64,000 nt of DNA, taken from positions 333,211 through 397,210 of the forward strand of contig NZ_FNOI01000003.1 of NCBI RefSeq assembly GCF_900107015.1. Direction: 5' to 3'. The translations under genes and the position numbers were made by a program. Source of the DNA: Litoreibacter albidus. Lineage in GTDB: Bacteria; Pseudomonadota; Alphaproteobacteria; Rhodobacterales; Rhodobacteraceae. Below, in pieces: positions 15,281-24,062 of this stretch; positions within the stretch are counted from its first letter, which is position 1; each line of letters opens with the position of its first letter. Under the pieces are notes generated by a model that saw only the letters and a program-made list of their open reading frames with translations, searched no databases and was not told the origin of the DNA.

Positions 15281-16143
15281 TGCAGCACAGTAATGTGGCG
15301 CGTGGTATCGCGTTGATGGTCGCGGCCACGCTGATGTTCACCTTGATGGACGTGTGCGCCAAGGCCCTTTCCACCCGCGTGGACACGGTGCAGACGCTTT
15401 GGGCGCGCTACACCGTTCAGATGCTGGTCGTAACCCTGATTGTGCTGCCCCGCCTGCGCACGGTGGTACACACAACACGCCTGGGATTGCAGATATTTCG
15501 CGCGTTCGCGCTGCTTGCGACGACGGGATTTTTCTTCTTCGGGTTCAAGAAGATGTCGTTGATTGAGACGACGTCGCTCATGCAGATCAGCCCGATCTTC
15601 ATCATGATTGGCGCGGCGGTGTTCTTGGGCGAAAAGTTCGGTCCCCGCCGTGCTGTCGCTGCGGGTTTTGCTCTGCTCGGCGCGATGATTATCCTGCGCC
15701 CCACCTCCGACGCCTTCACGCCCTATGCCTTCCTGACGCTGGGCGGCACGATTTGCTATTCCACCTACGCATTGGCCACGCGATATGCGGGGCGCGGTGA
15801 GGACGTTTGGACATCTCTGTTCTACACAGGCACCGTTGCCACACTGGTACTCTGCGTTATGGTGCCGTTCTTCTGGCAACCAATCGAGGCCTCGGACCTG
15901 CCCTATCTGCTGGGCGTCGGCTTGCTTGGCACCGTGGGCCAGTTGCTGCTGATCCGGTCGCTTTCCATGGCGCCCGCGTCGGTGCTGGCTCCGTTCACCT
16001 ATGTGGCGCTTATCTTCTCGAGCGTCTGGGGGGTCGTGTTCTTCAACAGCTACCCTGACGGGCCGGTTTACATTGGGGCGCTTGTTATCGTCGGGGCCGG
16101 CCTTTATGTCTGGCACAGAGAAACTCGGGTAAAAACCAGCTAG
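15280..16143 (+). CDS. EamA/DMT-family transporter
   Basis: 287 residues with about ten hydrophobic segments arranged as two EamA repeats. The first contains TLMFTLMDVCAKALS and LWARYTVQML, and the repeat ends contain FGPRRAVAAGFALLGAMIIL and IGALVIVGAGLYVW. The start overlaps the preceding stop (TAATG), so it is in the hydratase operon. Such carriers export or import small metabolites; the operon position suggests a substrate or product of the hydratase, but this is inference. The protein sits in the inner membrane. Confidence 0.85.
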   Translation: MQHSNVARGIALMVAATLMFTLMDVCAKALSTRVDTVQTLWARYTVQMLVVTLIVLPRLRTVVHTTRLGLQIFRAFALLATTGFFFFGFKKMSLIETTSLMQISPIFIMIGAAVFLGEKFGPRRAVAAGFALLGAMIILRPTSDAFTPYAFLTLGGTICYSTYALATRYAGRGEDVWTSLFYTGTVATLVLCVMVPFFWQPIEASDLPYLLGVGLLGTVGQLLLIRSLSMAPASVLAPFTYVALIFSSVWGVVFFNSYPDGPVYIGALVIVGAGLYVWHRETRVKTS

Positions 16144-16146
16144 CAT

Positions 16147-17094
16147 ATGGCATTAGGCAGTACAGCACAGGGGCGTCGCGGGATTGGCGAATTCGCCTCC
16201 TACTTGGCCATTCGTGGCATCATCGGTGTGGCCTTGGCCGTGCCGTACAAATGGCGCGTGCCCTTGGCGGGCTGGATTGTGTCGCGTGTGGTGGCTCCGC
16301 TAGCGGGCTACACCAAGCGGGTGCGCGATAACCTCGCCTACGTTTGCCCCGACCTGCCCAAGTCCGAAGTCGACCGCCTTGCCCGCGCGGTACCCGACAA
16401 TGCGGGCCGCACCCTGATCGAGATTTATTCCGGCAAGGGCTTCACCGACCGTTTCAAGCATGCGCCGCTTACCGGCGACGGCGTGGCGGCCCTTCGGCAG
16501 GCCCATGCGGACGGTCGCCCCGTGGTGCTGGTCACGGGTCACTTCGGCAACTACGACGCGCCACGCGCCGCCCTGATTGCAGCGGGCTTCAATGTCGGCG
16601 CACTCTACCGCGAGATGAACAACGGCTTCTTCAATCCCCATTACGTGGCTGCCATCAGCACAGTGGGCACGCCGGTTTTTCCGCGTGGTCGTCAGGGATT
16701 GGCCGGATTAATCAAGTTCTTGCGAGCGGGCGGTATGGCCGGCTTCTTGATGGACCAATACATGTGGGACGGCGCGGACTTGACCTTCTTTGGCAAGCCC
16801 GCCCCCACCGCGCTGTCAGCTGCCGAACTGGCGTTGAAATACGACGCGCTGGTCATCCCCGTTTACGGCATACGCCAACCGAACGGCTTGGATTTTGAGG
16901 TGGTGTGCGAAGCGCCCATCGCCCATTCGACGCCAGCAGAGATGACTCAAGCCCTGAACGACTCGCTGGAGGCGCTGGTGCGCGAGCACATGGGTCAATG
17001 GTTCTGGATTCACCGCCGCTGGAAGCCAGAGCAGGCCGAGGTGCGTCAGTCGGCGCGCGCCGCCGCCAAGATGGGGCCAGACGATCCGTCCTGA
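16147..17094 (+). CDS. LpxL/HtrB-like lipid A acyltransferase family protein
   Basis: 315 residues. The HX4D acyltransferase site is in TGHFGNYDAPR near residue 132, followed by ALYREMNNGFFN, FPRGRQGLAGLIKFLRAGG and the block MAGFLMDQYMWDGADLTFFG. Those match lauroyl/myristoyl acyltransferases that decorate lipid A at the inner membrane. The C-terminal WFWIHRRWKPE is also family-typical. It starts three bases after the transporter stop. Its last 49 bases overlap the convergent DUF1223 gene. Confidence 0.82.
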   Translation: MALGSTAQGRRGIGEFASYLAIRGIIGVALAVPYKWRVPLAGWIVSRVVAPLAGYTKRVRDNLAYVCPDLPKSEVDRLARAVPDNAGRTLIEIYSGKGFTDRFKHAPLTGDGVAALRQAHADGRPVVLVTGHFGNYDAPRAALIAAGFNVGALYREMNNGFFNPHYVAAISTVGTPVFPRGRQGLAGLIKFLRAGGMAGFLMDQYMWDGADLTFFGKPAPTALSAAELALKYDALVIPVYGIRQPNGLDFEVVCEAPIAHSTPAEMTQALNDSLEALVREHMGQWFWIHRRWKPEQAEVRQSARAAAKMGPDDPS

Positions 17095-17750
17095 ATAAGC
17101 ACAACGACCGGATTGTCGCCGGATACTTCGGTCTGGATGTTCAGGTCCGCGTCCCCTGTCCAGTCACCGATAGGCTCAAGGCTTTCGACAATATTGTGGT
17201 AGGTCACATCCATGCCAGCGTTCTCGCCACTGCGAATTTCTACCAGTTGTTCAGGCACATAGCGCACGATCTGCACCAACATTTTACCGGGCACGTCGCC
17301 CAACCGCTTCGCCGCGATGCGCAGTTTCCCCGCGTCCGTGCGTGTGACGGTTAAGGTAACGTTATCCGGTTTGGCCTTGTGGCGGTCGATAAGCTGCGCC
17401 AGCTTCATCGCCTTTGTTCCGACCAGTTCATCGGTGCCCGCAATCACCATCTGCGGCGTGTAGATCATCGTGCTGTTGCTCGCATGCGCGTATCCGCGCT
17501 GACGATCCGCGTTGGCCTTGCTGCCAAACTGGTCTTCCCAGCCAAGATAATCCCAGTAATCCACGTGAAGGCTCAGCGCGATCACGTCCTCACGGTCCGC
17601 CAACTCCCCCAACAGCGCATCGGCCGGCGGGCAAGACGAGCATCCCTGAGAGGTAAACAATTCGACAACGACCGGCCCCCCTGCGACCGCAGAACCGGCG
17701 CTGGCGAAAGTCATCGTAGCAATTGCTGCAACTGAGAGGCGTTTGATCAT
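17046..17750 (-). CDS. Secreted DUF1223 thioredoxin-fold protein
   Basis: 234 residues. A clear signal peptide (MIKRLSVAAIATMTFASAGSAVAGG) precedes VVELFTSQGCSSCPPAD, the CSSC active-site-like motif of DUF1223, then LSLHVDYWDYLGWEDQFG and YTPQMVIAGTDE. The fold is thioredoxin-like and the protein should be periplasmic; redox chemistry is likely but unproven. The 3' end overlaps the convergent acyltransferase gene by 49 bases. The promoter lies in the 200 bases separating it from the acnA terminator. Confidence 0.85.
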   Translation of the reverse strand: MIKRLSVAAIATMTFASAGSAVAGGPVVVELFTSQGCSSCPPADALLGELADREDVIALSLHVDYWDYLGWEDQFGSKANADRQRGYAHASNSTMIYTPQMVIAGTDELVGTKAMKLAQLIDRHKAKPDNVTLTVTRTDAGKLRIAAKRLGDVPGKMLVQIVRYVPEQLVEIRSGENAGMDVTYHNIVESLEPIGDWTGDADLNIQTEVSGDNPVVVLIQDGSSGPILAAARAD

Positions 17751-17913
17751 GTCATACTCGGTGTGGTGAATGGGTATTTCCGTAAGCTAGGCTGTCACGG
17801 CATCCGGTGCCAATCAAGCCTTTGCGAGCGGCGCGTGACGCGCGGCAGATTAAAGTGTGTAGCCACCCACAAACCCTACCGGCTGATCTGCCAAAGGCAA
17901 GATATACCAGCAT

Positions 17914-17948
17914 AAAAAAGGCCCGCCGCGAGGATATCGCGGCGGGCC
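17914..17948 (-). terminator. Strong Rho-independent terminator of acnA
   Basis: A perfect 12-bp GC-rich stem, GGCCCGCCGCGA with TCGCGGCGGGCC, surrounds a five-base loop. On the minus strand it is followed by TTTTTT (complement of 17914-17919). It lies 23 bases past the acnA stop. Confidence 0.93.
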
Positions 17949-17970
17949 AATTGTTACGTGGCGTCAGAGA

Positions 17971-20739
17971 TTACGACGCGGCAAGGTCACGCAGGACGTA
18001 GTGCAGAACGCCACCATGCTCGATGTATTCTTTCTCGATCGCAGTATCGATCCGGCATTTCAGCGTGATGTTCTTCACGGTGCCGTCCGCCATAGTGATC
18101 TCGCAAGGCACTTCGGACAATGGCTGCAAGTCGCCTTCCAGCCCCGTGATGTTGACCGTTTCGTCACCCGTCAGGCCCAGCGTCTTGCGGCTGTCACCAC
18201 CAGTGAATTCGAACGGAATCACGCCCATGCCAACAAGGTTGGAGCGGTGAATACGCTCGAAGCTTTCCGCGATTACGGCTTTGACACCCAAAAGTGCTGT
18301 GCCCTTAGCCGCCCAGTCACGCGAGGAGCCCGCGCCGTACTGCTCACCACCGAAGACAACAAGCGGTGTGCCCGCGTCCTTGTACTCCATCGCCGCGTCA
18401 AAAATTGACGCCTGCTCACCGTTTGGCCCTTTGGTGTAGCCGCCTTCAACGCCGTCCAGCATCTCGTTCTTGATACGGATGTTGGCAAAGGTGCCGCGCA
18501 TCATGATCTCGTGGTTACCGCGACGCGAGCCGTAGGAGTTGAACTCCCGCGGGGCGACTTGGCGATCAATCAGATACTTACCAGCTGGGCTGGTCTGCGC
18601 GAACGAGCCCGCAGGGGAGATGTGGTCGGTCGTAATCATGTCACCCAACACCGCCAGAACTTTCGCCCCTTTGACGTCTGAAATAACACCCGGTTCCGCG
18701 CCCATATCTTGGAAGTATGGCGGGTTTTGGACGTAGGTCGATGTCGCGGGCCAGTCGTAGGTCAGGCTGTCCGTGGTTTCGACGCCTTGCCACTTCTCGT
18801 CACCCTTGAACACATCCGCGTATTTTTCTCGGAACGCGGCGCGGGTCACGGTTTCTTCAACCAGATCAGCCACTTCTTTGGAGGTTGGCCAGATGTCTTT
18901 CAGGTAGACGTCGTTGCCGTCTTTGTCTTGGCCCAGCGGATCTTTCGCGATGTCGACATTCATGTCACCCGCCAAAGCGTAGGCCACAACCAACGGTGGG
19001 GAGGCAAGGTAGTTCGCGCGAACGTCAGGGCTGATGCGGCCTTCAAAGTTGCGGTTGCCCGACAATACGGAGGTCGCGATCAGGTCGCCCTCGTTCACGG
19101 CTTCCGACAGTTCCGGCGCGATTGGGCCGGAGTTCCCGATGCAGGTTGTGCAGCCGTAGCCCACAAGGTTGAAGCCGATGGCGTCCAGATCCTCTTGCAG
19201 GTTAGCCGCCTCAAGATAGGCCGAAACCACCTGAGAGCCGGGCGCCAGCGAGGTTTTCACCCAAGGCTTGCGGGTCAGACCCAAGGCGCGGGCCTTCCGT
19301 GCCACCAAACCGGCCCCGATCATAACATAGGGGTTCGATGTGTTGGTGCAGGAGGTGATCGACGCGATAACGATAGAGCCGTCATGCAGGCGGTAGTCCG
19401 CCCCTTTCACGGGGTAGGATTTATGGTGGCCCAGATCGCCGGGAATGCTTGTCGGGGCAAGCTGGCCGCCCTCGTCCGCCCATTCCTTTTTCTCTTCAGC
19501 AGGCGCACTTTTCTCTGGGCGTTGGCCTTTGATGTAGTCGCCAAATGCCGACGCCGCTTTGTCCAGTGCGATGTAATCTTGCGGGCGTTTCGGGCCGGAG
19601 ATGGCCGGAACGATGGTGCCCATATCAAGGCTCAGCGTGTCGGTGTAGACGGGTGCGTAATCCGCGTCGCGCCAGAAACCGTTCTCTTTCGCGTAGGCTT
19701 CAACCAGCGCGATGGTCTCTTCCTCGCGGCCGGTGTTGTTCAGGTAACGCAGGGTTTCCGCGTCGATCGGGAAGAAGCCACACGTCGCGCCGTATTCCGG
19801 TGCCATGTTGGCGATGGTCGCACGGTCCGCCAGCGGCAGATTGTCGAGGCCCTTGCCGTAGAATTCCACGAACTTACCAACCACGCCCTTCTCGCGCAGC
19901 ATTTCGACGACCTTCAGCACAAGGTCGGTCCCTGTGGTGCCTTCCATCATCGCGCCTGTCAGCTCGAAGCCCACAACCTCTGGGATCAGCATGGAAATCG
20001 GTTGCCCCAGCATCGCAGCTTCGGCCTCGATACCGCCAACACCCCAGCCCAAAACGGCCGCGCCGTTGACCATGGTTGTGTGGCTGTCCGTACCAACCAG
20101 CGTATCAGGATAGGCCACCAGTTCACCCGCTTGGTCAGTGTCGGACCATACGGTTTTAGACAAATACTCAAGGTTTACTTGGTGACAGATGCCCGTGCCC
20201 GGTGGCACAACGCGGAAGTTGTTAAAGGCACTTTGGCCCCATTTCAGAAAGGTATAGCGCTCAAGGTTGCGCTCATATTCACGGTCCACGTTCATCTGAA
20301 ACGCGCGCGCGTTGCCGAATTCGTCGATCATAACGGAGTGGTCGATCACCAGATCGACAGGGTTCAGCGGGTTAATCTTCTCTGGGTCGCCGCCAAGGTT
20401 CTTCAGGCCGTCGCGCATCGCGGCCAGATCAACCACCGCAGGCACACCGGTGAAGTCCTGCAGCAGAATACGCGCGGGACGGTAGGCGATTTCTTTGGGG
20501 TTCTTGCCGCCTTGCTTGGCCCAGTCGGAAAATGCCTTGATGTCGTCGACATGTACCGTTTTACCATCTTCAAAGCGCAGCATGTTTTCCAGCACCACTT
20601 TCAGCGCGGCTGGCAGCTTCGAGAAGTCGCCCAAACCGGCCTCTTCAGCCGCCTTGATTGAGTAATAAGCAAAGGTTTTGCCACCGGCACTCAGGGTGCG
20701 GCGGGTCTTGGCGGTGTCTTGTCCGACGACGATAGGCAT
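17971..20739 (-). CDS. acnA: Aconitate hydratase A
   Basis: 922 residues, the usual size for AcnA/IRP-type aconitase. Iron-sulfur cysteines are seen in SITSCTNTSNP (about residue 447) and in GCTTCIGNSGP (two cysteines, about 513 and 516). The substrate-binding segments VGTDSHTTMVNG, SYGSRRGNHEIMMRG and YGAGSSRDWAAKGT are intact. It converts citrate to isocitrate in the TCA cycle. The ATG at 20739 is chosen because the family begins MPIVVGQDT with GGGAG upstream; the frame opens earlier at 20763. It is a single-gene unit with a strong terminator. Confidence 0.96.
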   Translation of the reverse strand: MPIVVGQDTAKTRRTLSAGGKTFAYYSIKAAEEAGLGDFSKLPAALKVVLENMLRFEDGKTVHVDDIKAFSDWAKQGGKNPKEIAYRPARILLQDFTGVPAVVDLAAMRDGLKNLGGDPEKINPLNPVDLVIDHSVMIDEFGNARAFQMNVDREYERNLERYTFLKWGQSAFNNFRVVPPGTGICHQVNLEYLSKTVWSDTDQAGELVAYPDTLVGTDSHTTMVNGAAVLGWGVGGIEAEAAMLGQPISMLIPEVVGFELTGAMMEGTTGTDLVLKVVEMLREKGVVGKFVEFYGKGLDNLPLADRATIANMAPEYGATCGFFPIDAETLRYLNNTGREEETIALVEAYAKENGFWRDADYAPVYTDTLSLDMGTIVPAISGPKRPQDYIALDKAASAFGDYIKGQRPEKSAPAEEKKEWADEGGQLAPTSIPGDLGHHKSYPVKGADYRLHDGSIVIASITSCTNTSNPYVMIGAGLVARKARALGLTRKPWVKTSLAPGSQVVSAYLEAANLQEDLDAIGFNLVGYGCTTCIGNSGPIAPELSEAVNEGDLIATSVLSGNRNFEGRISPDVRANYLASPPLVVAYALAGDMNVDIAKDPLGQDKDGNDVYLKDIWPTSKEVADLVEETVTRAAFREKYADVFKGDEKWQGVETTDSLTYDWPATSTYVQNPPYFQDMGAEPGVISDVKGAKVLAVLGDMITTDHISPAGSFAQTSPAGKYLIDRQVAPREFNSYGSRRGNHEIMMRGTFANIRIKNEMLDGVEGGYTKGPNGEQASIFDAAMEYKDAGTPLVVFGGEQYGAGSSRDWAAKGTALLGVKAVIAESFERIHRSNLVGMGVIPFEFTGGDSRKTLGLTGDETVNITGLEGDLQPLSEVPCEITMADGTVKNITLKCRIDTAIEKEYIEHGGVLHYVLRDLAAS

Positions 20740-20840
20740 AGCTGGGACTCCCGATATGATCATGGAAATTGGTATCTGGCGCGGTGATGCCTCAAGTTTT
20801 ACAGGCGATCAAGGGGGCAAACCGCCGTTCTTGTCGTTTT

Positions 20841-20858
20841 TGTATACTATTGCATACA
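20841..20858. promoter_or_regulatory. Candidate operator between acnA and ccmA
   Basis: The 18-base inverted repeat TGTATAC-TATT-GCATACA has a single mismatch and sits in the AT-rich middle of the divergent acnA/ccmA interval. It is 102 bases before the acnA start and 47 before ccmA. The size and spacing suit a dimeric regulator such as a GntR-type protein; the regulator is unknown. Confidence 0.4.
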
Positions 20859-20904
20859 TTTTTACCTGTTTTCGCCGCCGAGCCGATGCGCTAGGCCATA
20901 ATTG

Positions 20905-21534
20905 ATGAATTTTTCTGTTGAAAATCTGGCCTGCAGACGGGGCGACGTGACGGTACTGACCGGCGTGACATTCAGTGTGGCAGAGGGCGAAGCCTTGGTT
21001 CTACGCGCGCCAAACGGCGCCGGAAAGACAACGCTGCTACGCTGCTTGGCAGGGCTGACGCCGCCTGTGAGCGGCGCGCTCCACTTCTCGCCGGAGGATG
21101 TCGCCTACGCCGCGCATGCGGACGGCCTGAAGGCACAGTTAAGCGTCGAGGAAAACCTACAGTTCTGGGCCGACATATTCGGCACCCGCGACATAGCGCC
21201 CGCCGTCGACGCCTTTGAGCTGAGCAGCCTTCTGTCTCGCCGCGCACAAGACCTCTCAGCGGGTCAAAAACGCCGCCTCTCCCTGTCGCGCATGGTGCTG
21301 ACCGGCCGCGCAATTTGGGCGCTGGACGAGCCTACGGTGTCGCTTGACGTGGAGAACGTCGCGCGGTTTTCGTCCGCTGTCACGCGGCATCTGGCGCAGG
21401 GCGGCAGCGCCGTTCTGGCGACACACATCGACTTGGGCCTGCCAACCGCGCGCACGCTGGACCTCTCGCCGTTTCGCGCAATCTCGCAAGATGCGCCCTC
21501 TGACGATCCGTTTTTGGACGGGGCGTTTCAATGA
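20905..21534 (+). CDS. ccmA: Cytochrome c biogenesis ATP-binding protein CcmA
   Basis: 209 residues, a short ABC ATPase. Walker [10 protein letters not shown] lies near residue 38, the signature [13 protein letters not shown] near 118, and Walker B IWALDEPT near 140. It powers release of holo-CcmE from the CcmC-haem complex at the inner membrane. The ATG at 20905 is preferred over the TTG one codon earlier. Its stop overlaps ccmB by four bases, and ccmB, ccmC and ccmD follow in the standard order. Confidence 0.93.
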   Translation: MNFSVENLACRRGDVTVLTGVTFSVAEGEALVLRAPNGAGKTTLLRCLAGLTPPVSGALHFSPEDVAYAAHADGLKAQLSVEENLQFWADIFGTRDIAPAVDAFELSSLLSRRAQDLSAGQKRRLSLSRMVLTGRAIWALDEPTVSLDVENVARFSSAVTRHLAQGGSAVLATHIDLGLPTARTLDLSPFRAISQDAPSDDPFLDGAFQ

Positions 21535-22187
21535 TTGCCTTGCTACAACGCGACCTGAAGCTGGCCATCCGCGCGGGCGGCGGCTTTGGCCTTGGTCTCG
21601 CGTTCTTCCTGATCCTTGTCGTGCTGGTGCCCTTTGGTGTCGGTCCGAACTCCGATATCCTGTCGCGCATCGCGCCTGGCATCTTGTGGGTCGGCGCGTT
21701 GCTGTCTTGCCTGCTGTCGCTCGACCGCATTTTTCAGCTCGATTATGAAGACGGCACATTGGATCTGCTGGCGACGGCCCCCCTGCCGCTGGAGGCTGCG
21801 GCGACGCTGAAAGCTCTGTCGCATTGGCTGGTGACGGGATTGCCGCTAACACTTGCCGCGCCACTTCTTGGGGTTTTGTTAAACATGCCAAGCGAGGCCA
21901 CATTGTGGCTCGTCGCTTCGCTCGCGCTTGGAACACCGGCGCTGTCGATGCTGGGCACCTTTGGCGCAGCCCTGACTGTGGGCCTAAAGCGCGGCGGTTT
22001 GCTGATTTCCCTACTGGTGCTGCCCCTCTATATGCCTACGCTGATTTTTGGCGCGGAGGCTGTGCGCCGTGGGACAGAAGGCCTGCCAACGGGAACGGCC
22101 TTGGCCTTCCTCGCGGCGATCACCGCAGGCTGCGCGGCGCTCTTGCCTTTCGCCTCCGCCGCGGCACTGCGGATGAACCTGCGCTAG
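21531..22187 (+). CDS. ccmB: Haem exporter permease CcmB
   Basis: 218 residues with six hydrophobic helices, beginning [20 protein letters not shown]. Typical CcmB segments are [24 protein letters not shown] near residue 50 and [20 protein letters not shown] near 82. It partners CcmA in the inner membrane. The start overlaps ccmA's stop (ATGA). A 77-base gap separates it from ccmC. Confidence 0.92.
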   Translation: MIALLQRDLKLAIRAGGGFGLGLAFFLILVVLVPFGVGPNSDILSRIAPGILWVGALLSCLLSLDRIFQLDYEDGTLDLLATAPLPLEAAATLKALSHWLVTGLPLTLAAPLLGVLLNMPSEATLWLVASLALGTPALSMLGTFGAALTVGLKRGGLLISLLVLPLYMPTLIFGAEAVRRGTEGLPTGTALAFLAAITAGCAALLPFASAAALRMNLR

Positions 22188-22264
22188 CGGCCCCACACAG
22201 ACGTGACATTTGGCCCGTCGCAAAATCCATTGCCCCGCGCCGGAGCATCCCATAACAGTGGCAC

Positions 22265-22993
22265 ATGTCGATCTGGGAATACGCAAATCCAACCCGCTTC
22301 ATGCAGACCTCTGGCAAGCTTTTGCCGCTGGTGTCTGTATTGTCCTTCGCGTGCCTGATCGTCGGGCTGGTTTGGGGGTTCTTCTTCACGCCTGACGATT
22401 ACCGCCAAGGCTCTACCGTGAAGATCATCTATCTGCATGTGCCCAGTGCGCTGATGGCGATCAATGCTTGGATGATGATGCTGGTCGCCTCGCTGATCTG
22501 GCTGGTGCGCCGCCACCATGTCTCCGCACTTGCCGCCAAGGCCGCAGCGCCTGTCGGGCTGGCGATGACCCTGATCGCGTTGATCACTGGCGCCATCTGG
22601 GGGGAGCCGATGTGGGGCACCTATTGGGCGTGGGATCCGCGCTTGACGTCTTTTCTGATCCTGTTTTTGTTCTACCTTGGCTACATGGCCCTTTGGGCCG
22701 CGATCGAAAATCCGGACACCGCCGCCGATCTGACGTCAATTCTGTGTCTTGTGGGATCTGTCTTCGCATTGCTGTCGCGTTACGCGGTAAACTTCTGGAA
22801 CCAAGGGCTGCACCAAGGCGCGTCACTGTCGCTGGACAAGGAAGAGAACGTGGCCGACGTGTTTTACTTCCCGTTGTTGGTATCTATCGCTGGCTTCGTG
22901 CTGCTGTTCTTGGCGCTTGTTCTACTGCGCACGCGGTCCGAAATTCGCCTGCGCCGCGCCAGCGCTCTTATTTCACGCGAGCGGTTGAGCTAA
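22265..22993 (+). CDS. ccmC: Haem handling protein CcmC
   Basis: 242 residues with six predicted membrane helices. The periplasmic Trp-rich haem-binding motif WGTYWAWDPRLTS lies near residue 118, flanked by the conserved His-bearing loops (IIYLHVPSALMA and NQGLHQGASL). CcmC loads haem onto the CcmE chaperone. Position after ccmAB and before ccmD confirms the identity. The start at 22265 lies in SIWEYANPTRF, family-typical. Confidence 0.95.
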   Translation: MSIWEYANPTRFMQTSGKLLPLVSVLSFACLIVGLVWGFFFTPDDYRQGSTVKIIYLHVPSALMAINAWMMMLVASLIWLVRRHHVSALAAKAAAPVGLAMTLIALITGAIWGEPMWGTYWAWDPRLTSFLILFLFYLGYMALWAAIENPDTAADLTSILCLVGSVFALLSRYAVNFWNQGLHQGASLSLDKEENVADVFYFPLLVSIAGFVLLFLALVLLRTRSEIRLRRASALISRERLS

Positions 22994-23024
22994 CCTTACC
23001 CCCGCCCTTATCTTAGGATGCATC

Positions 23025-23186
23025 ATGCCTGATCTTGGAAAATACGCCGACACCGTTCTGTCCGCCTATGTTATCTCCATCGCGATCCTGATCGGGCTTG
23101 TCGCACTGTCGGTTTGGCAGTCGCGGCAGTCGCGCGCCCGTCTGGCCCAGATCGAGGCACGTCGCAACGCTGCGCCACCCCGCTGA
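23025..23186 (+). CDS. ccmD: Haem exporter protein CcmD
   Basis: A 53-residue frame that is easily missed. It begins MPDLGKYADTVLSAYVIS, has one membrane helix (residues about 12-31) and ends in a basic tail (RQSRARLAQIEARRN). Size and layout match CcmD, which stabilises the CcmABC-CcmE complex. The ATG is 31 bases after ccmC. The thioredoxin-like ccmG that commonly follows is absent; a convergent MarR gene takes its place. Confidence 0.85.
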   Translation: MPDLGKYADTVLSAYVISIAILIGLVALSVWQSRQSRARLAQIEARRNAAPPR

Positions 23187-23192
23187 CGCCAC

Positions 23193-23690
23193 CTAGTAGA
23201 TATACCTGATCTGGTCCGACCAATATCGCTCCATCCGGTGCAGCGAATGGTTGATCGTGTCGATCCCGTCGTTCCCAAGGATGCCCTTTTCTTCCAGCCC
23301 CACCGCGTGACGCTCAAAAAGATCAGTTACGTGACTGCGCACGGCGCGGCCCTTTTCGGTCAGGCGCACCCGTACCGACCGGCGATCAATTTCGCAGCGT
23401 TGATGGTGCATATACCCCATCTCCACCAGCTTCTTCAGGTTGTAGGACACGTTGGAGCCTTGATAGTAGCCGCGCGACTTCAACTCGCCCGCAGTTACCT
23501 CGTTCTCCCCGATATTGAACAGTAACAAGGCCTGCACAGAGTTGATATCCAGCACGCCCAGCCGTTCAAATTCGTCCTTAATCACGTCCAGTAACAGGCG
23601 GTGCAGCCGTTCGACCAGCGCAAGGCTTTCCAGATACCCCGCCATAAAAACACGGGCCTGGGGACTGGCGACAGGGTTGTGCATGCTCAT
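23193..23690 (-). CDS. MarR-family regulator (LdtR-like)
   Basis: 165 residues. A winged-helix core is visible: TAGELKSRGYYQGSNVSYNL as the recognition region, then KKLVEMGYMHHQ and the wing CEIDRRSVRVRLTEKGRAVR. This subtype with the GYYQGSNVSYN segment is the one seen in alphaproteobacterial LdtR-type regulators (recollection). The ATG at 23690 has GGAG seven bases before it. An imperfectly studied palindrome GATTT-TTAT-AAATC lies at 23766-23779 upstream and could be an autoregulatory site. The gene is convergent with ccmD, with a 6-base gap. Confidence 0.85.
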   Translation of the reverse strand: MSMHNPVASPQARVFMAGYLESLALVERLHRLLLDVIKDEFERLGVLDINSVQALLLFNIGENEVTAGELKSRGYYQGSNVSYNLKKLVEMGYMHHQRCEIDRRSVRVRLTEKGRAVRSHVTDLFERHAVGLEEKGILGNDGIDTINHSLHRMERYWSDQIRYIY

Positions 23691-23783
23691 TTGTTTTCTC
23701 CGACTGCTAATGCTCGCAAATCGGAAATAGGCCCCAAACCCCAAATAAACGGTTAAATGGCCACGGATTTTTATAAATCTGGC

Positions 23784-24062
23784 TTAAAAGATCTTCGACT
23801 CTTTGACCGCCCGCGCGATCAACGCCGCAAATTTTGGCGGCGCGTCGGACTGGCCGGACGCCCATTGGTACATGTCGTGATCGCTTTCGCTCAGCATTTC
23901 GTCATAGAGCGCCAAATCCGTGTCTGACAACCCGTCCAGCCCGTGCGTGGCAAAGCCCCCAAGGATCAAATCCATCTCCTTGATGCCGCGCCGCATCGAG
24001 CGCAGTTTGAGCCGCCGCAGCTTGGTTTCGCGCAGCTCGTCGATGGGGCCTACTTCGTTCAT
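23784..24062 (-). CDS. sdhE: Succinate dehydrogenase assembly factor 2 (SdhE/DUF339)
   Basis: 92 residues. RRLKLRSMRRGIKEMDLILGG holds the RGxxE motif needed for covalent flavinylation of SdhA, and the acidic helices FEEL-like DLALYDEMLSESDHDMYQW follow. Size matches the family (about 85-95). It helps attach FAD to succinate dehydrogenase in the cytoplasm. Its ATG overlaps the stop of the XRE gene upstream (ATGA), so the two are translated together. Confidence 0.9.
   Translation of the reverse strand: MNEVGPIDELRETKLRRLKLRSMRRGIKEMDLILGGFATHGLDGLSDTDLALYDEMLSESDHDMYQWASGQSDAPPKFAALIARAVKESKIF

Noticed and set aside
18709..20661. 650-residue plus-strand frame
   Set aside because: It lies entirely antisense to acnA, whose motifs and length are unambiguous.
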